Shown piece after piece: positions 18,742 through 27,545 of a stretch of 64,000 bases of DNA. Each line of letters opens with the position of its first letter. Positions within the stretch are counted from its first letter, which is position 1. This stretch comes from an uncultured Lachnospiraceae bacterium (GTDB lineage Bacteria > Bacillota > Clostridia > Lachnospirales > Lachnospiraceae): contig CADBXF010000011.1 in assembly GCA_902798585.1 (NCBI GenBank), positions 1 through 64,000 of the forward strand, written 5' to 3'. The notes beneath the pieces are model-generated. The model worked only from the letters and a program-made list of their open reading frames with translations, did no database searches and was not told where the DNA came from. The translations under genes and the position numbers were made by a program.

Positions 18742-20565
18742 TCAGTTTTTGCGCGATGCGCGCTTCCGCTCAAGCGAATCGAGAATCCTCTTGCGGATGC
18801 GAAGATTTTTCGGAGTGACCTCCAAAAGCTCGTCGTTGTCGATGAATTCGAGGCACTGCTCGAGACTCATGACGCGCGGCGGCGTGAGGCGGAGCGCTTC
18901 GTCGGCAGCGGAAGAGCGGGTGTTCGTGAGCTGCTTCTTCTTGCAGACATTGACCTCCACATCCTCGGGCTTGCCGTTTTCCCCGACTACCATGCCGGCG
19001 TACACCTTGTCGCCGGGGCTGATAAAGAGGCTGCCGCGTTCCTGCGCGTTGAACAGACCGTAGGTCACGGCTTCGCCGCTCTCAAATGCAATCAGGCTTC
19101 CCTGCGAGCGGTAATTCAAATCGCCCTTGTACGGCGCGTAACCGGCGAACACCGTGTTGATGATACCCTCGCCCTTCGTGTCGGTGAGGAATTCGTTCCG
19201 ATAGCCGATCAATCCGCGAGCGGGGATGGAAAATGTCAATCTCGTGGAACCTGCGCCGAAGGAGCTCATTCCCTGAAGCTCGCCCTTGCGCGCGGAGAGC
19301 TTCTCGATGACGCTTCCCGCATAGGCTTCGGGAACATCGACCACGCATTCCTCCATGGGCTCGGTCTTGCGGCCCTGTTCGTCCTCGCGGTAGATTACCT
19401 GCGCCTTGCTGACGGCAAATTCATACCCCTCGCGGCGCATATTCTCGATGAGAACCGAGAGATGCAGCTCGCCGCGGCCGGAAACCTTGAAAGCCTCGGT
19501 GGTGTCGGTCTCCTCAACGCGGAGCGAGACATCGGTGTTAAGCTCGCGGAAGAGGCGTTCGCGGAGATGTCTGGAGGTGACGAATTTGCCTTCCTGACCG
19601 GCCAGCGGGCTGTCGTTGACAAGGAAATTCATCGAGATTGTCGGCTCGGAAATCTTCTGGAACGGGATTGCCTGCGGATTCTCCGGAGAGCAGAGCGTAT
19701 CCCCGATATGAATGTCGCTGATGCCGGAGATTGCGACGATGGAGCCGACGGTTGCCTCAGCGACCTCGACTTTCTTGAGGCCGTCGAATTCATAGAGCTT
19801 GCTTATTTTGACGCGTCGCATCTTGTCGGGGTCGTGGTGGTTGACGATGACGCAGTCCTGATTGACGCGAATCGTACCGTTGTCCACCTTGCCGACGCCG
19901 ATGCGGCCGACATATTCGTTGTAATCGATGGTGCTGATGAGAACCTGCGTGCCGGCATTCTCGTCGCCTTCGGGAGCCGGGATATAGTCGAGAATGGTCT
20001 CGAAAAGAGGCTCCATGCTGACGGGCTTGTCCGTGAGCTCCAGGATGGCGACGCCGCTCTTGGCGGAGGCGAAGACGATAGGGCAATCCAGCTGTTCCTC
20101 GTCGGCATCCAGATCAATGAGGAGCTCGAGAACCTCGTCGATTACCTCCTTCGGACGGGCCTCGGGGCGGTCGATTTTGTTGATGCAGACGATGACCGGA
20201 AGATGCAGCTCAAGAGCTTTCTTCAAGACAAATTTGGTTTGCGGCATCGGTCCTTCGAAGGCGTCCACGAGAAGAACCACGCCGTTGACCATCTTTAAGA
20301 CACGCTCCACCTCGCCGCCGAAATCGGCGTGCCCGGGAGTGTCGATGATGTTGATTTTCACGCCTTTGTAGAAGACGGCGGTGTTTTTCGAGAGAATAGT
20401 GATACCGCGCTCGCGCTCGATATCATTGCTGTCCATCACGCGCTCCTCGACAACCTGGCCGGTGCGGAAGACGCCGCTCTGCTTTAAGAGCTCGTCCACC
20501 AGAGTGGTTTTGCCGTGGTCAACATGGGCGATGATGGCGATATTGCGAATGTCGTTTCTTTTCAT
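18742..20565 (-). CDS. typA: Ribosome-associated GTPase TypA/BipA
   Basis: A 607-residue translational GTPase related to EF-G/LepA that assists ribosome assembly and stress adaptation. I start at 20565 ([12 protein letters not shown]), which matches the family N-terminus; the longer frame adds 16 residues. G1 AHVDHGKTT, the switch region with [14 protein letters not shown]3 [15 protein letters not shown]4 NKIDRPEA, followed by domain II, an EF-G III-like domain and the family C-terminal domain ([16 protein letters not shown]). All expected domains are present. Confidence 0.96.
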   Translation of the reverse strand: MKRNDIRNIAIIAHVDHGKTTLVDELLKQSGVFRTGQVVEERVMDSNDIERERGITILSKNTAVFYKGVKINIIDTPGHADFGGEVERVLKMVNGVVLLVDAFEGPMPQTKFVLKKALELHLPVIVCINKIDRPEARPKEVIDEVLELLIDLDADEEQLDCPIVFASAKSGVAILELTDKPVSMEPLFETILDYIPAPEGDENAGTQVLISTIDYNEYVGRIGVGKVDNGTIRVNQDCVIVNHHDPDKMRRVKISKLYEFDGLKKVEVAEATVGSIVAISGISDIHIGDTLCSPENPQAIPFQKISEPTISMNFLVNDSPLAGQEGKFVTSRHLRERLFRELNTDVSLRVEETDTTEAFKVSGRGELHLSVLIENMRREGYEFAVSKAQVIYREDEQGRKTEPMEECVVDVPEAYAGSVIEKLSARKGELQGMSSFGAGSTRLTFSIPARGLIGYRNEFLTDTKGEGIINTVFAGYAPYKGDLNYRSQGSLIAFESGEAVTYGLFNAQERGSLFISPGDKVYAGMVVGENGKPEDVEVNVCKKKQLTNTRSSAADEALRLTPPRVMSLEQCLEFIDNDELLEVTPKNLRIRKRILDSLERKRASRKN

Positions 20566-20627
20566 AGGTATCTGCGTCCTGATAATAGATAGATTTTTGG
20601 TTTCGGCCCGCAAAAGCCGACGCTACC

Positions 20628-20656
20628 ATTGTATCACAAGAAGGCTTATTTTCAAA
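20628..20656 (-). promoter_or_regulatory. Promoter of typA
   Basis: Read on the minus strand: TTTGAA (20656-20651), 17 bp, TACAAT (20633-20628) with a TG two bases upstream, about 60 bp before the start. Confidence 0.5.
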
Positions 20657-20698
20657 TAGATAAGGTGACCAACAATGCGCGCGCGTATGCGTAAAATC

Positions 20699-20727
20699 TT
20701 GTGCATTTGCACTTGTTATGATACAAT
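20699..20727 (+). promoter_or_regulatory. Possible promoter with extended -10, upstream of the dapA promoter
   Basis: TTGTGC (20699-20704), 17 bp, TACAAT (20722-20727) preceded by TG. The stretch from 20728 to the dapA promoter at 20857 has no ORF of note but begins with an inverted repeat CGGCAGC (20738-20744) / GCTGCCG (20762-20768). It may be a second dapA promoter or drive a short RNA. Confidence 0.35.
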
Positions 20728-20856
20728 GCGAAAATGACGGCAGCGGTACGGGATTCCGCGGGCTGCCGCGATACGCGAGCGGAGGCACAGGGGAGCGGAG
20801 AGCGAAAAAAACGGGTGAGAATTGCGCGGGATTTGCGATTTGCCCGATTCAATTTC

Positions 20857-20885
20857 TTGACATGCGCATGGGGAAATGGTAAAAT
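20857..20885 (+). promoter_or_regulatory. Main promoter of dapA
   Basis: Consensus TTGACA (20857-20862), 17 bp spacer, TAAAAT (20880-20885). The leader of about 70 nt contains a stem TTTTTCGG / CCGAAAAA (near 20899-20923). The rest of the gap between typA and dapA shows no gene. Confidence 0.75.
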
Positions 20886-20964
20886 CAATCCTGTATGATT
20901 TTTCGGTAGAAGAATCCCGAAAAACCTCAAACAGATACGATTTCTGATATAACGGAGGTTTGTT

Positions 20965-21849
20965 ATGTCTATTTTCAAGGGTTCGGCAGTCGCCATCATC
21001 ACACCGTTCAAAAACGGGGGCGAGGTCGATTATGAAAGTTTTTCGAAGGTTATTGAATTCCAGATTGCGAACAAGACCGATGCGATTGTCGTGTGCGGCA
21101 CGACGGGAGAGGCATCGACCCTCACGCACGAGGAGCATCTGGATGTAATCGCATATTGCGTCAAGCAGGTGGCGGGCCGTGTGCCGGTCATTGCCGGAAC
21201 GGGTTCCAACTGCACCGAGACCGCAAAATACCTCACGAAGGAGGCGGACGCTTTGGGCGCGGACGCCATGCTTGTGGTGACGCCGTATTACAACAAGGCG
21301 ACGCAGAACGGTCTTGTGGCGCATTTCACGGCGGTTGCTTCGGTGACGAAGAAGCCGATTATCCTCTACAATGTGCCGTCGCGCACCGGGTGCAAGATGA
21401 CTGCGCAGACGATTGCAACGCTGTACAAGACGGTCGACAATATTGTCGCTGTCAAGGAGGCGACGGGAGATATCACGGTCGCTACGGAGATTGCCGCACT
21501 CACGAACGGTGAGATGGATATTTACTCCGGCAACGACGACATGATTGTGCCGATTCTTTCCATCGGCGGCAAGGGCGTCATCTCCGTGCTCTCGCATGTG
21601 ATTCCGGAGCAGGTGCATGAGATGGTTGCCGCATACCTGCGCGGCGATGTGAAGAAGGCCGCAGATATGCAGGTGAAGTATTTCCGCCTTGCGAAGGATC
21701 TCTTCCTGGAGGTCAATCCGATTCCGGTGAAGGCCGCGACCTGTATGATGGGTCAGTGCGACGGAAGTGTCCGCATGCCGTTGTCGGTGATGGAGCCGCA
21801 AAATGCCGCGGTTCTCAAGGCCGAGATGGAGAAGCAGGGCATCCTGTAA
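20965..21849 (+). CDS. dapA: 4-hydroxy-tetrahydrodipicolinate synthase
   Basis: Condenses pyruvate with aspartate semialdehyde, the first step unique to the lysine/diaminopimelate branch. The 294-residue TIM barrel shows CGTTGEAST (Thr pair contacting the substrate), PYYNKATQNGL with the catalytic Tyr, NVPSRTGC, and the Schiff-base Lys in IVAVKEATGD near 163. The start follows AACGGAGGT. It is followed by a hairpin and then dapB, the next enzyme. Confidence 0.97.
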   Translation: MSIFKGSAVAIITPFKNGGEVDYESFSKVIEFQIANKTDAIVVCGTTGEASTLTHEEHLDVIAYCVKQVAGRVPVIAGTGSNCTETAKYLTKEADALGADAMLVVTPYYNKATQNGLVAHFTAVASVTKKPIILYNVPSRTGCKMTAQTIATLYKTVDNIVAVKEATGDITVATEIAALTNGEMDIYSGNDDMIVPILSIGGKGVISVLSHVIPEQVHEMVAAYLRGDVKKAADMQVKYFRLAKDLFLEVNPIPVKAATCMMGQCDGSVRMPLSVMEPQNAAVLKAEMEKQGIL

Positions 21850-21860
21850 TTTGACTTGTT

Positions 21861-21911
21861 CGGGTCTTGCGGCACGCATGCTCTGCGCTGCCGCGGGCCC
21901 GTTTTGTTGTT
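21861..21911 (+). terminator. Terminator-like hairpin between dapA and dapB
   Basis: CGGGTCTTGCGGCA pairs imperfectly with TGCCGCGGGCCCG, followed by TTTTGTTGTT. It may stop part of the dapA transcripts before dapB. Confidence 0.6.
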
Positions 21912-21938
21912 ACTATCGCTAATTTTTCGGAGGGTAAA

Positions 21939-22694
21939 ATGACGAGAATCATCATGAACGGTTGCAACGGTCATATGGGCTGTGTGATTACGCAGCTTGT
22001 CGCGGAGGATGACGATGCGACAATCGTCGCGGGCGTTGACCTGGTCGCGCCGAAGGATCCGGAATATCCGGTATACGCCGCATTCGAGGATGTGAAGGAG
22101 GAGGCGGATGTCCTGATTGATTTTTCGACGCCGAAGATTTTGACGAAGCTCCTCGCGGAGGCGAAGAAGCGCAGCATGGCCGTTGTGCTCTGCACGACCG
22201 GCTACACGAAGGAACAGATTGCGGAGATCAACGAGGCGGCGAAGGAGTTGCCCATCGTTCGTTCCGCCAACATGTCCCTCGGCGTCAATGTTCTGATCCG
22301 TCTGGTGCAGGAGGCTGCGAAGAAGCTGGCGACGGAAGGGTTTGACATCGAGATTGTGGAGAAGCATCATCGCCTCAAGAAGGACGCTCCGAGCGGTACC
22401 GCGCTGGCGATTGCGGATGCCATCAACGAGGTTTTGCCGAGCGCGCGAGAGTATGTGTTTGACCGCTCCGGACGAAGCGAGCAGCGCCCGAAGGAAGAGA
22501 TCGGCATAAGCGCTGTCCGCGGCGGAACCATCGTGGGGGACCACGACATCATTTTCGCCGGTACGGACGAGGTGATTACCGTGAGCCATACGGCATATTC
22601 GAAGGCAATCTTCGGCAAGGGCGCCGTGGTTGCCGCCAAATTCCTTGCGGGTCAGAAGCCCGGTCTTTACACCATGAAGGATGTCATCGGCTGA
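21939..22694 (+). CDS. dapB: 4-hydroxy-tetrahydrodipicolinate reductase
   Basis: Reduces the DapA product with NAD(P)H. The ATG at 21939 follows TCGGAGGG; the upstream in-frame extension overlaps the hairpin and is not part of the protein. The 251-residue product has an N-terminal nucleotide fold NGCNGHMG, the loop VLCTTGYT, and the catalytic segment EKHHRLKKDAPSGTAL with His and Lys. C-terminal signature region includes RGGTIVGDHDIIFAG. Together with dapA it supplies meso-diaminopimelate. Confidence 0.96.
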   Translation: MTRIIMNGCNGHMGCVITQLVAEDDDATIVAGVDLVAPKDPEYPVYAAFEDVKEEADVLIDFSTPKILTKLLAEAKKRSMAVVLCTTGYTKEQIAEINEAAKELPIVRSANMSLGVNVLIRLVQEAAKKLATEGFDIEIVEKHHRLKKDAPSGTALAIADAINEVLPSAREYVFDRSGRSEQRPKEEIGISAVRGGTIVGDHDIIFAGTDEVITVSHTAYSKAIFGKGAVVAAKFLAGQKPGLYTMKDVIG

Positions 22695-22764
22695 AAAACC
22701 GAGCTTTGACAATGATTAACATGCGCTCCGCCCGGGAGGGCCGAAGCGCGGCAGGAGAACAGAC

Positions 22765-23712
22765 ATGATTAAGGTGGAACATCTGGTGAAGCAATACGGC
22801 GAATTTCGCGCCGTGGACGACCTCAGCTTCACCGTGGAAAAGGGAGAAATTCTCGGTTTCCTGGGGCCAAACGGCGCGGGCAAATCGACGACCATGAACA
22901 TGATTACCGGCTACAATTCCGCGACGGAAGGCGATGTGACAATCAACGGCTTCAATGTCTACGATGAGCCGGAGAAGGCTAAGCGCTGCATCGGATATCT
23001 TCCGGAGATTCCGCCGGTATATCCCGACATGCGCGTGAAGGAGTATCTCAGGTTCTGTACGGAGCTCAAGGAGATTCCCAAGAAGCAGCGCGCAGCGGAG
23101 GTTGACCGCGTGATGGAGCTTCTGCATGTGACGCATATGCAGAACAAGCTGATCAAACATCTGAGCAAGGGATACCGCCAGAGAGTGGGTCTTGCGCAGG
23201 CGCTCGTCGGCAACCCCGAGGTGTTGATTCTCGATGAGCCTACGGTCGGCCTCGATCCGATGCAGATCACCTGGATGCGAGAGCTGATTCGCAGCCTCGG
23301 CAAGGAGCACACAATCATTTTAAGCTCGCACATTCTCTTTGAGGTAAATGCGGTCTGCGACCGCGTTCTGATTATCAATCACGGCAAAAAGATCGTGATT
23401 GACACGCCGGACAACATCATTCGCACGCTCGGCGGAACCAGCGGTGTCCGCATTGCGGTTCGCGCTTCGGAGGAGGACTTCCGCGCTGCGGTTGCGACCC
23501 TTCCCAACATCGCGCGCGTCGAAGTTTTGCCGGAAAATGTCGGTGAGGGAATTACAACCTACGGCGTATATTCCTCGGACGGCGCGGAGCTGCGTGACCG
23601 TTTGTTTGCGCTGTGCGCAGCCCGCGGCTTTGTGCTGTACGAACTCAATTCCATCCAGAAGACGCTGGAGGATGTATTCATCGAAATGACCGGAAAGGGG
23701 GACACGGTATGA
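22765..23712 (+). CDS. ABC transporter ATP-binding protein, GldA-like
   Basis: A 315-residue ATPase of the ABC-2 exporter class. Walker A GPNGAGKST (34-42), signature LSKGYRQR (about 133), Walker B VLILDEPTVGLDP (about 154), H-loop SSHILFEV, then an 80-residue C-terminal extension common to GldA/CcmA-like ATPases. Its stop overlaps the ATG of the permease gene (ATGA). The following genes are GldF-like, GldG-like and DUF4340 proteins, so this is the energy unit of that complex. Function in non-gliding bacteria is unknown. Confidence 0.9.
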   Translation: MIKVEHLVKQYGEFRAVDDLSFTVEKGEILGFLGPNGAGKSTTMNMITGYNSATEGDVTINGFNVYDEPEKAKRCIGYLPEIPPVYPDMRVKEYLRFCTELKEIPKKQRAAEVDRVMELLHVTHMQNKLIKHLSKGYRQRVGLAQALVGNPEVLILDEPTVGLDPMQITWMRELIRSLGKEHTIILSSHILFEVNAVCDRVLIINHGKKIVIDTPDNIIRTLGGTSGVRIAVRASEEDFRAAVATLPNIARVEVLPENVGEGITTYGVYSSDGAELRDRLFALCAARGFVLYELNSIQKTLEDVFIEMTGKGDTV

Positions 23713-24575
23713 AAGCGATTTACAAGAAAGAGCTGAGATCCTATTTTACGTCGTTCCTCGGGTATCTCTTTATTGCGTTTTTGCTGGTTTTTGTCGGAGT
23801 GTTTCAGTATCGCTATAACCTGAAAGCCGGATTTGCGAACTTTGCCTATGCCATCGACGGAACCGCGACATTGTTCCTGTTTTTGGTTCCGATGCTTACG
23901 ATGAGAATTTTAGCCGAGGAAAAGCGGCAGCGCACGGACCAGTTGATTTACACCTCGCCGGTGAGTGTTGAGCGGGTTGTCCTCGGAAAGTACCTTGCGC
24001 TGGTAACCGTATTTGCCATCGCCGTTGCGATTATCTGCTTTTACCCTCCGGTATTGAAAAGATACGGGGCGACGAATTATAAGGTTGCCTATACAACGCT
24101 GGCTGCATTTTTTCTTCTCGGATGCACATATATGGCAATCGGTATGTTCGTTTCTGCGCTTACAGAGAGTCAGGTGTTCGCTGCAGTAGTCACTTTTATC
24201 GTGATTCTGTTCACATTGATGATTGATATGCTCGTGATGATGCTGCCGAGCGGGCATGTTCTTGCCTTGATTGTATTGATTGCGTTGGCGCTGGTTATTT
24301 CCGTTATCACCTATGTGATGATGAAAAGTAAAATCGTTACGGGGCTGTTTGCAGTGGTAAGCATTGCGGGGTTAAGCATCGCCTATGCGATTAATCCCCT
24401 CAGCTTCGACGGGAGCCTTGCGAAGGTTTTCGGATGGTTATCGGTACAATCCCGCTTTTCGTTGTTCCGGTACGGTATTGTCGATATTTCCTCGTATGTT
24501 TATTTTGTAAGCATGTGTGTGCTCTTCGTATTCCTGACCGTTCAGGCAATCAAGAAGAGAAGATGGGAGGCGTGA
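23709..24575 (+). CDS. ABC-2 type permease, GldF-like
   Basis: A 288-residue membrane protein with six predicted helices (first at about 16-35, last at about 262-282) and no signal peptide. The short N-terminal KAIYKKELRSYFTSFLGYLF motif is typical of permeases paired with GldA-like ATPases. ATG at 23709 overlaps the ATPase stop. The earlier in-frame codons lie inside the ATPase gene and are ignored. It is followed after one base by the GldG-like gene. Confidence 0.88.
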   Translation: MKAIYKKELRSYFTSFLGYLFIAFLLVFVGVFQYRYNLKAGFANFAYAIDGTATLFLFLVPMLTMRILAEEKRQRTDQLIYTSPVSVERVVLGKYLALVTVFAIAVAIICFYPPVLKRYGATNYKVAYTTLAAFFLLGCTYMAIGMFVSALTESQVFAAVVTFIVILFTLMIDMLVMMLPSGHVLALIVLIALALVISVITYVMMKSKIVTGLFAVVSIAGLSIAYAINPLSFDGSLAKVFGWLSVQSRFSLFRYGIVDISSYVYFVSMCVLFVFLTVQAIKKRRWEA

Positions 24576-24576
24576 C

Positions 24577-26025
24577 ATGAAGACATCGGTTCGTTCCCGC
24601 AAATTTCGCGGCGGTGCATATGCCACGGTAATCTCGTTTCTTGTAATTATTGTGCTGCTTGCAGTGAATCTGGTTTCGGGCAGCATGTTTGAAAAAATCG
24701 ATGTAACGGCAACACATAAGTATTCTATCGCGGATGAGACCAGGGATTATGTGGCCGGGGTTGATGTTCCGATTGACTTCTATTATGTGACAAGTGAGGG
24801 GGAAGAGGACCTCATAATTAAAACTGCGGCAGAGTTGATTGCCGCCGCTAATGACCGATTTACATTTACCGTAAAGGATCCGATTCAGTATCCGCAGTTT
24901 GTCTATCGGTATAACCAGATGCAGGATATCACGAACAACAGTATCATTGTTGTTAACGGAGCTGATCCCGAGCGATTTACTTATATCGATTCCGAGGAAA
25001 TGAAGAGATATAAGTTCGACAGCCAGACGCTTGCTTTTATTCATACCGGATATGATGCCGAGGTTGAAATAGTCAAGGCGATTGTGGATGTTACGACAGA
25101 TACAAAAGGCACCGTTTATGTTATGAACAACCACAATGAATGGTTGGCATATCAGAATGAGAAAGACAGCGGACATGTCACGGAGCCTTTCGCGAATCTG
25201 CTGAAATTGAATTCGTTGCGCTTGAAATACCTGAACCTTTCCGTTGCGGGAGCGGTTCCGAATGATTGCGATATCCTGATTATCGGCGCTCCGCAGACGG
25301 ATTTGACAGCAAATGAGGTCAAGGTTATCGAGGACTATATGACGGCCGGCGGAACCGTAATTCTGGTTGTGTATCTGGGAAGTGAGCAGCTCCCGAATTT
25401 TCAATCGCTTCTCAAGTATTACGGCGTACATACCGGCGCGGGAATTCTTTGCGAAGGGGATCCCGATCGTACAAACGACGGGCAGCCGTCGTTCCTTCTG
25501 GCAGAGTATGCGGGAGGAAACACACAATGGCCGTTTACCAGCCCGATGTATGTCGATAAGGCGCCTCGAAACACGACAACGATAACGAAGGTTATTCAGA
25601 CATCGAAAAATGCATATGTTAAGGCGATGAATGCATCCACATCCGCGAAGGAGCCCGGCGATGAATCCGGCCAGTATCCGCTTCTGCTGAAGGTGGAAGA
25701 CACTTTCCATGGGGCGACCGGAACCATGTATGTGTTCGCTTCTTCCATCTTCCCTTCCGACAGTTTGATGGACAGCAGGTCGTCCTACACGAACCGGGAC
25801 TGCTTCATGAGTTGTATTTATGAGCGGGTCGGCGGAAATGATGATGTGCTGACAGTTCCCGAAACTACAGCCTTTGAAGAAGCACTTCAGATGTCTACCA
25901 ATCAAAGAAACCGCATTGCCACGATTTCCTTCATGATTCCGGTTGTGATTCTTTTTGTCGGAATCTTCGTGTTCCTTCGCAGACGCGTTGAGAAGGTCGG
26001 TACGGCGGAAAAGGGTGGGGAATGA
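24577..26025 (+). CDS. GldG-like auxiliary protein of the ABC system
   Basis: A 482-residue protein with a helix near the N-terminus (about 13-33) and one at the C-terminus (about 446-466), enclosing a large extracytoplasmic region. The middle contains the GldG/IFT52-like region: PIDFYYVTSEGEEDL, LLKLNSLRLKYLNL, NDCDILIIGAPQTDLTANEV and YMTAGGTVILVVYLG. In gliding Bacteroidota, GldG partners GldF; here it is a clostridial relative. It ends in a four-base overlap with the DUF4340 gene. By eye it is less G+C-rich than its neighbours. Confidence 0.85.
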   Translation: MKTSVRSRKFRGGAYATVISFLVIIVLLAVNLVSGSMFEKIDVTATHKYSIADETRDYVAGVDVPIDFYYVTSEGEEDLIIKTAAELIAAANDRFTFTVKDPIQYPQFVYRYNQMQDITNNSIIVVNGADPERFTYIDSEEMKRYKFDSQTLAFIHTGYDAEVEIVKAIVDVTTDTKGTVYVMNNHNEWLAYQNEKDSGHVTEPFANLLKLNSLRLKYLNLSVAGAVPNDCDILIIGAPQTDLTANEVKVIEDYMTAGGTVILVVYLGSEQLPNFQSLLKYYGVHTGAGILCEGDPDRTNDGQPSFLLAEYAGGNTQWPFTSPMYVDKAPRNTTTITKVIQTSKNAYVKAMNASTSAKEPGDESGQYPLLLKVEDTFHGATGTMYVFASSIFPSDSLMDSRSSYTNRDCFMSCIYERVGGNDDVLTVPETTAFEEALQMSTNQRNRIATISFMIPVVILFVGIFVFLRRRVEKVGTAEKGGE

Positions 26026-27413
26026 AACGATCGAGTATTATTTCGCTTGCGGCGCTGATTGTTGTCGCCGCAGCGCTTACGGCGGTGTTTTTGCTCCTGA
26101 AAAACAAGGAAAATAAACCGCCGGCAGAGGAACAGGTTAAGTATTTTACGGTGAAGACGGTGGATGCCGCGGGCGTCGATAAGCTTGTGCTTAAGAGCGA
26201 CCTGTACGAGGGCGTCTTTACAAAACAGGGGGAGGAATGGTTTAATGACCAGGATCTCCTGAACCAGTCTGTCATCGCGCAGTTTCCGGATCTTTTGCTT
26301 TCCAATCTCCGCGCGATGGCCAAAATCGAGGACCCCGCGTCGGATGCGGAATACGGGCTGGACAAGCCCTCCGCGGTGCTGGAAGCATACAAGGGCGGCG
26401 AGAGAGTCGTGAAAATCGAGCTCGGCGACAAGGTTCCGACGAAGGAATATTACTATTGCCGTTTCGATGACTCGACGGCGATTTATACCGTTTCGGACAA
26501 CTATGCGAGAATTCTCCTGAGGGAGCGCGCCTACTATGTGAGCAAAGTTTCGCTTCCGAGCATTGCCGGAATCAAAAACATCACCGAAGTCATTTTGGAG
26601 GGAGAGCTCTTCCCGGAGTTCCATGCTGCGAAGAACCGCGAAAATCCTTATGATTATTCCGGCGCCGGCGTGTTCCCCTGGTATTTTACGAAACCGTACC
26701 GCGCGCAGTGGGAAGCCGATGTCGTCGGCGGCAACTGGATGGACCAGCTCGAGACATACCTCACGATTTACACCGAGGAAGTTCGTACCGTTTATCCCGA
26801 TGAGTTTGCGCGATACGGGCTTACTAATCCCGCAGCGACTTTGACGGTTCGCTATGAGAGCGAATCCCGCACCGAGAAGCGAGAGTATGTGCTCGAAATC
26901 GGCAATCAGGATCCCGAGACCGGCAATTACTACGCCGCAGTCAGGGGCATGAATGTCCTTCTTGTGATGAAGGAGAGCAATGTGAAAAGAATGTGCGAGG
27001 TTGATGTCTTCGGGACGACATACCACGCATTGTTCTACCCCGGAATCCGCGAGTTCTCCAAGGTAATCGTGACAGCAGGGGATTTTACGCAGGTCTTCAC
27101 CCACGAGACAATCGGCGGAGAGGATGTTTATGCGCTTGACGGGGTGACGGTTACGAACCAGGAGGCGCTTTCGTGGACGCAGATGGTTGTTTCGCTCAAG
27201 GCAACCGCATTCGAGCCGTCGGAAACTCCGGCGGAGGAGCCGATTCTCACGATTGTTGTAGAGCCTGCGAATCCGCAGAAGCTGAATCGGATTGAAACCC
27301 GCATTTTCCGAGGAGAGAACGGAACGGATATCGTGGAGAGACTCGGGGTATGCGACTGCACGATGGATTCCCGGTCTGTGGACGCCTTTATTCAGGCAAT
27401 CAGCGGTAGTTGA
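26022..27413 (+). CDS. DUF4340 domain-containing protein
   Basis: A 463-residue exported or membrane-anchored protein: one N-terminal helix (about 5-26), then extracytoplasmic DUF4340-type repeats. Two beta-rich segments are recognisable by similar sentences (DAEYGLDKPSAVLEAY and ARYGLTNPAATLTVRY, each followed by a lysine/glutamate-rich strand and a NYYAAV/YYYCRF type turn). DUF4340 proteins travel with GldG-like ABC genes in many phyla. Likely the external component of the same complex. Confidence 0.85.
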   Translation: MKRSSIISLAALIVVAAALTAVFLLLKNKENKPPAEEQVKYFTVKTVDAAGVDKLVLKSDLYEGVFTKQGEEWFNDQDLLNQSVIAQFPDLLLSNLRAMAKIEDPASDAEYGLDKPSAVLEAYKGGERVVKIELGDKVPTKEYYYCRFDDSTAIYTVSDNYARILLRERAYYVSKVSLPSIAGIKNITEVILEGELFPEFHAAKNRENPYDYSGAGVFPWYFTKPYRAQWEADVVGGNWMDQLETYLTIYTEEVRTVYPDEFARYGLTNPAATLTVRYESESRTEKREYVLEIGNQDPETGNYYAAVRGMNVLLVMKESNVKRMCEVDVFGTTYHALFYPGIREFSKVIVTAGDFTQVFTHETIGGEDVYALDGVTVTNQEALSWTQMVVSLKATAFEPSETPAEEPILTIVVEPANPQKLNRIETRIFRGENGTDIVERLGVCDCTMDSRSVDAFIQAISGS

Positions 27414-27512
27414 GCTGGTTGCCGGAGCAAAATGTAACATTCCCGGCAGGGTAACCTGCGCGGTCTGACGCTCCGGTCGGTTTCGGAGCGGAATAGAAAT
27501 ATACGAAAGGAT

Positions 27513-27545
27513 ATGGCGGATTTTTCCGCCGGACAAAGAGTATGA
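27513..27545 (+). CDS. Possible ten-codon leader peptide coupled to pheS
   Basis: ATG at 27513 opens a frame [10 protein letters not shown] whose TGA overlaps the pheS ATG (ATGA). GAAAGG lies just upstream, slightly too close for an ideal ribosome site. The coding bases also form a hairpin GGCGGA-TTTT-TCCGCC. pheS itself has only a weak ribosome site, so coupling is plausible but unproven. Confidence 0.3.
   Translation: MADFSAGQRV

Noticed and set aside
27414-27541. T-box leader upstream of pheS
   Set aside because: An AGGGTAACC-like string is present but the T-box antiterminator bulge with its UGGN sequence and a terminator are missing.
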